A model generated the notes under the pieces. That model saw nothing but the letters and a program-made list of their open reading frames with translations. It searched no databases and was not told the origin of the DNA. This document shows positions 63,843 through 64,000 of a stretch of 64,000 nt of DNA, piece after piece. Each line of letters starts with the position of its first letter. The stretch's first letter is position 1. The stretch is taken from positions 186,001 through 250,000 of the forward strand of contig NZ_JBPDIH010000004.1 of NCBI RefSeq assembly GCF_052030545.1, read 5' to 3'. A program made the translations under genes and the position numbers. The DNA is from CANMXU01 sp052030545 (GTDB lineage: Bacteria > Pseudomonadota > Gammaproteobacteria > Enterobacterales > Alteromonadaceae).

Positions 63843-64000
63843 TAATCTGTCTCCACTATCATCGCGGCGCCTAAGCCACCAGCAGCACAGGCAGTGGTCA
63901 GCCCCACTCCGCCACCACGACGTTTTAATTCATTCAATGTTTGTACAATTAAGCGCGCACCTGTAGCAGCAAAAGGATGTCCGTATGCTAATGAGCCGCC
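63842..64000 (-). CDS. fadI: 3-ketoacyl-CoA thiolase FadI, C-terminal part (continues beyond window)
   Basis: The last 52 residues of a thiolase, reading into the window edge: GGSLAYGHPFAATGARL, then LKRRGGGVGLTTACAAGG and GLGAAMIVETD. The catalytic His (GHPFAATGA) and Cys (CAAGG) regions are both present. It cleaves 3-ketoacyl-CoA and forms the complex with FadJ, with 1-nt overlap to it. The 5' part lies outside the window. Confidence 0.93.
   Translation of the reverse strand, partial: GGSLAYGHPFAATGARLIVQTLNELKRRGGGVGLTTACAAGGLGAAMIVETD

Overview
The window looks like chromosome from a marine, low-GC gammaproteobacterium of the Alteromonadales, most likely Colwelliaceae (Colwellia/Thalassotalea-like). 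This is inferred from protein flavour and gene order, not from a database search. Most of it is well-ordered core genome with orthologues in E. coli order. Accessory DNA is concentrated at the left edge (1-5200), at two MITE insertions (18470 and 25104), and at 55988-61532.

Layout. 1-5200: a decayed IS630-family transposase, a large TonB-dependent receptor and an IS5-family (IS427-like) element. 5246-11652 (minus): the envelope cluster comEC-msbA-lpxK-ycaR-kdsB, with a divergent DUF2062 membrane gene. 12271-15494 (minus): lolC-lolD-lolE for lipoprotein export, joined by 8-nt overlaps. 15692-25897: single genes (PilZ-like protein, chemoreceptor, DUF2897, parvulin, hppD, deaD, a Lon-like protease, ybeL), with two near-identical 264-bp MITEs between them. 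26144-40146 (plus): a long run leuS-lptE-holA-nadD-rsfS-rlmH-mrdA-rodA-rlpA-dacA-dat-ybeD-lipB-lipA, covering translation, LPS assembly, cell shape and lipoate. 40369-42767 (minus): a carboxynorspermidine-type polyamine pair. 42939-48259 (minus): a methyltransferase, a small membrane protein and an RND efflux permease/adaptor pair. 48427-52826: prmB-aroC-MFS, with smrB divergent and sixA convergent. 53047-61532: an M16 metallopeptidase, a 1513-residue propeller/PAS/GGDEF/EAL sensor, a repeat-protein cassette and a small membrane gene. 61683-64000 (minus): fadJ and the 3' end of fadI.

The least explained part is 60599-61153. A sequence closely matching a sigma-54 (-24/-12) promoter precedes a 126-residue protein that is almost entirely six copies of an 18-residue unit (core GRNRGSVRI, acidic linker). 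A 34-residue peptide ending in WWS follows, with its ribosome-binding site overlapping the repeat gene's stop codon. I do not recognise either product. The cassette lies just after a membrane c-di-GMP enzyme, in an interval that in E. coli separates sixA from fadJ far more closely.

The second notable pattern is the MITE family. Both copies are 264 bp, in opposite orientation, flanked by TA, and their termini match the right end of the IS5-family element at 4278. That points to an IS/MITE pair in this genome.

No rRNA, tRNA or CRISPR array was seen.
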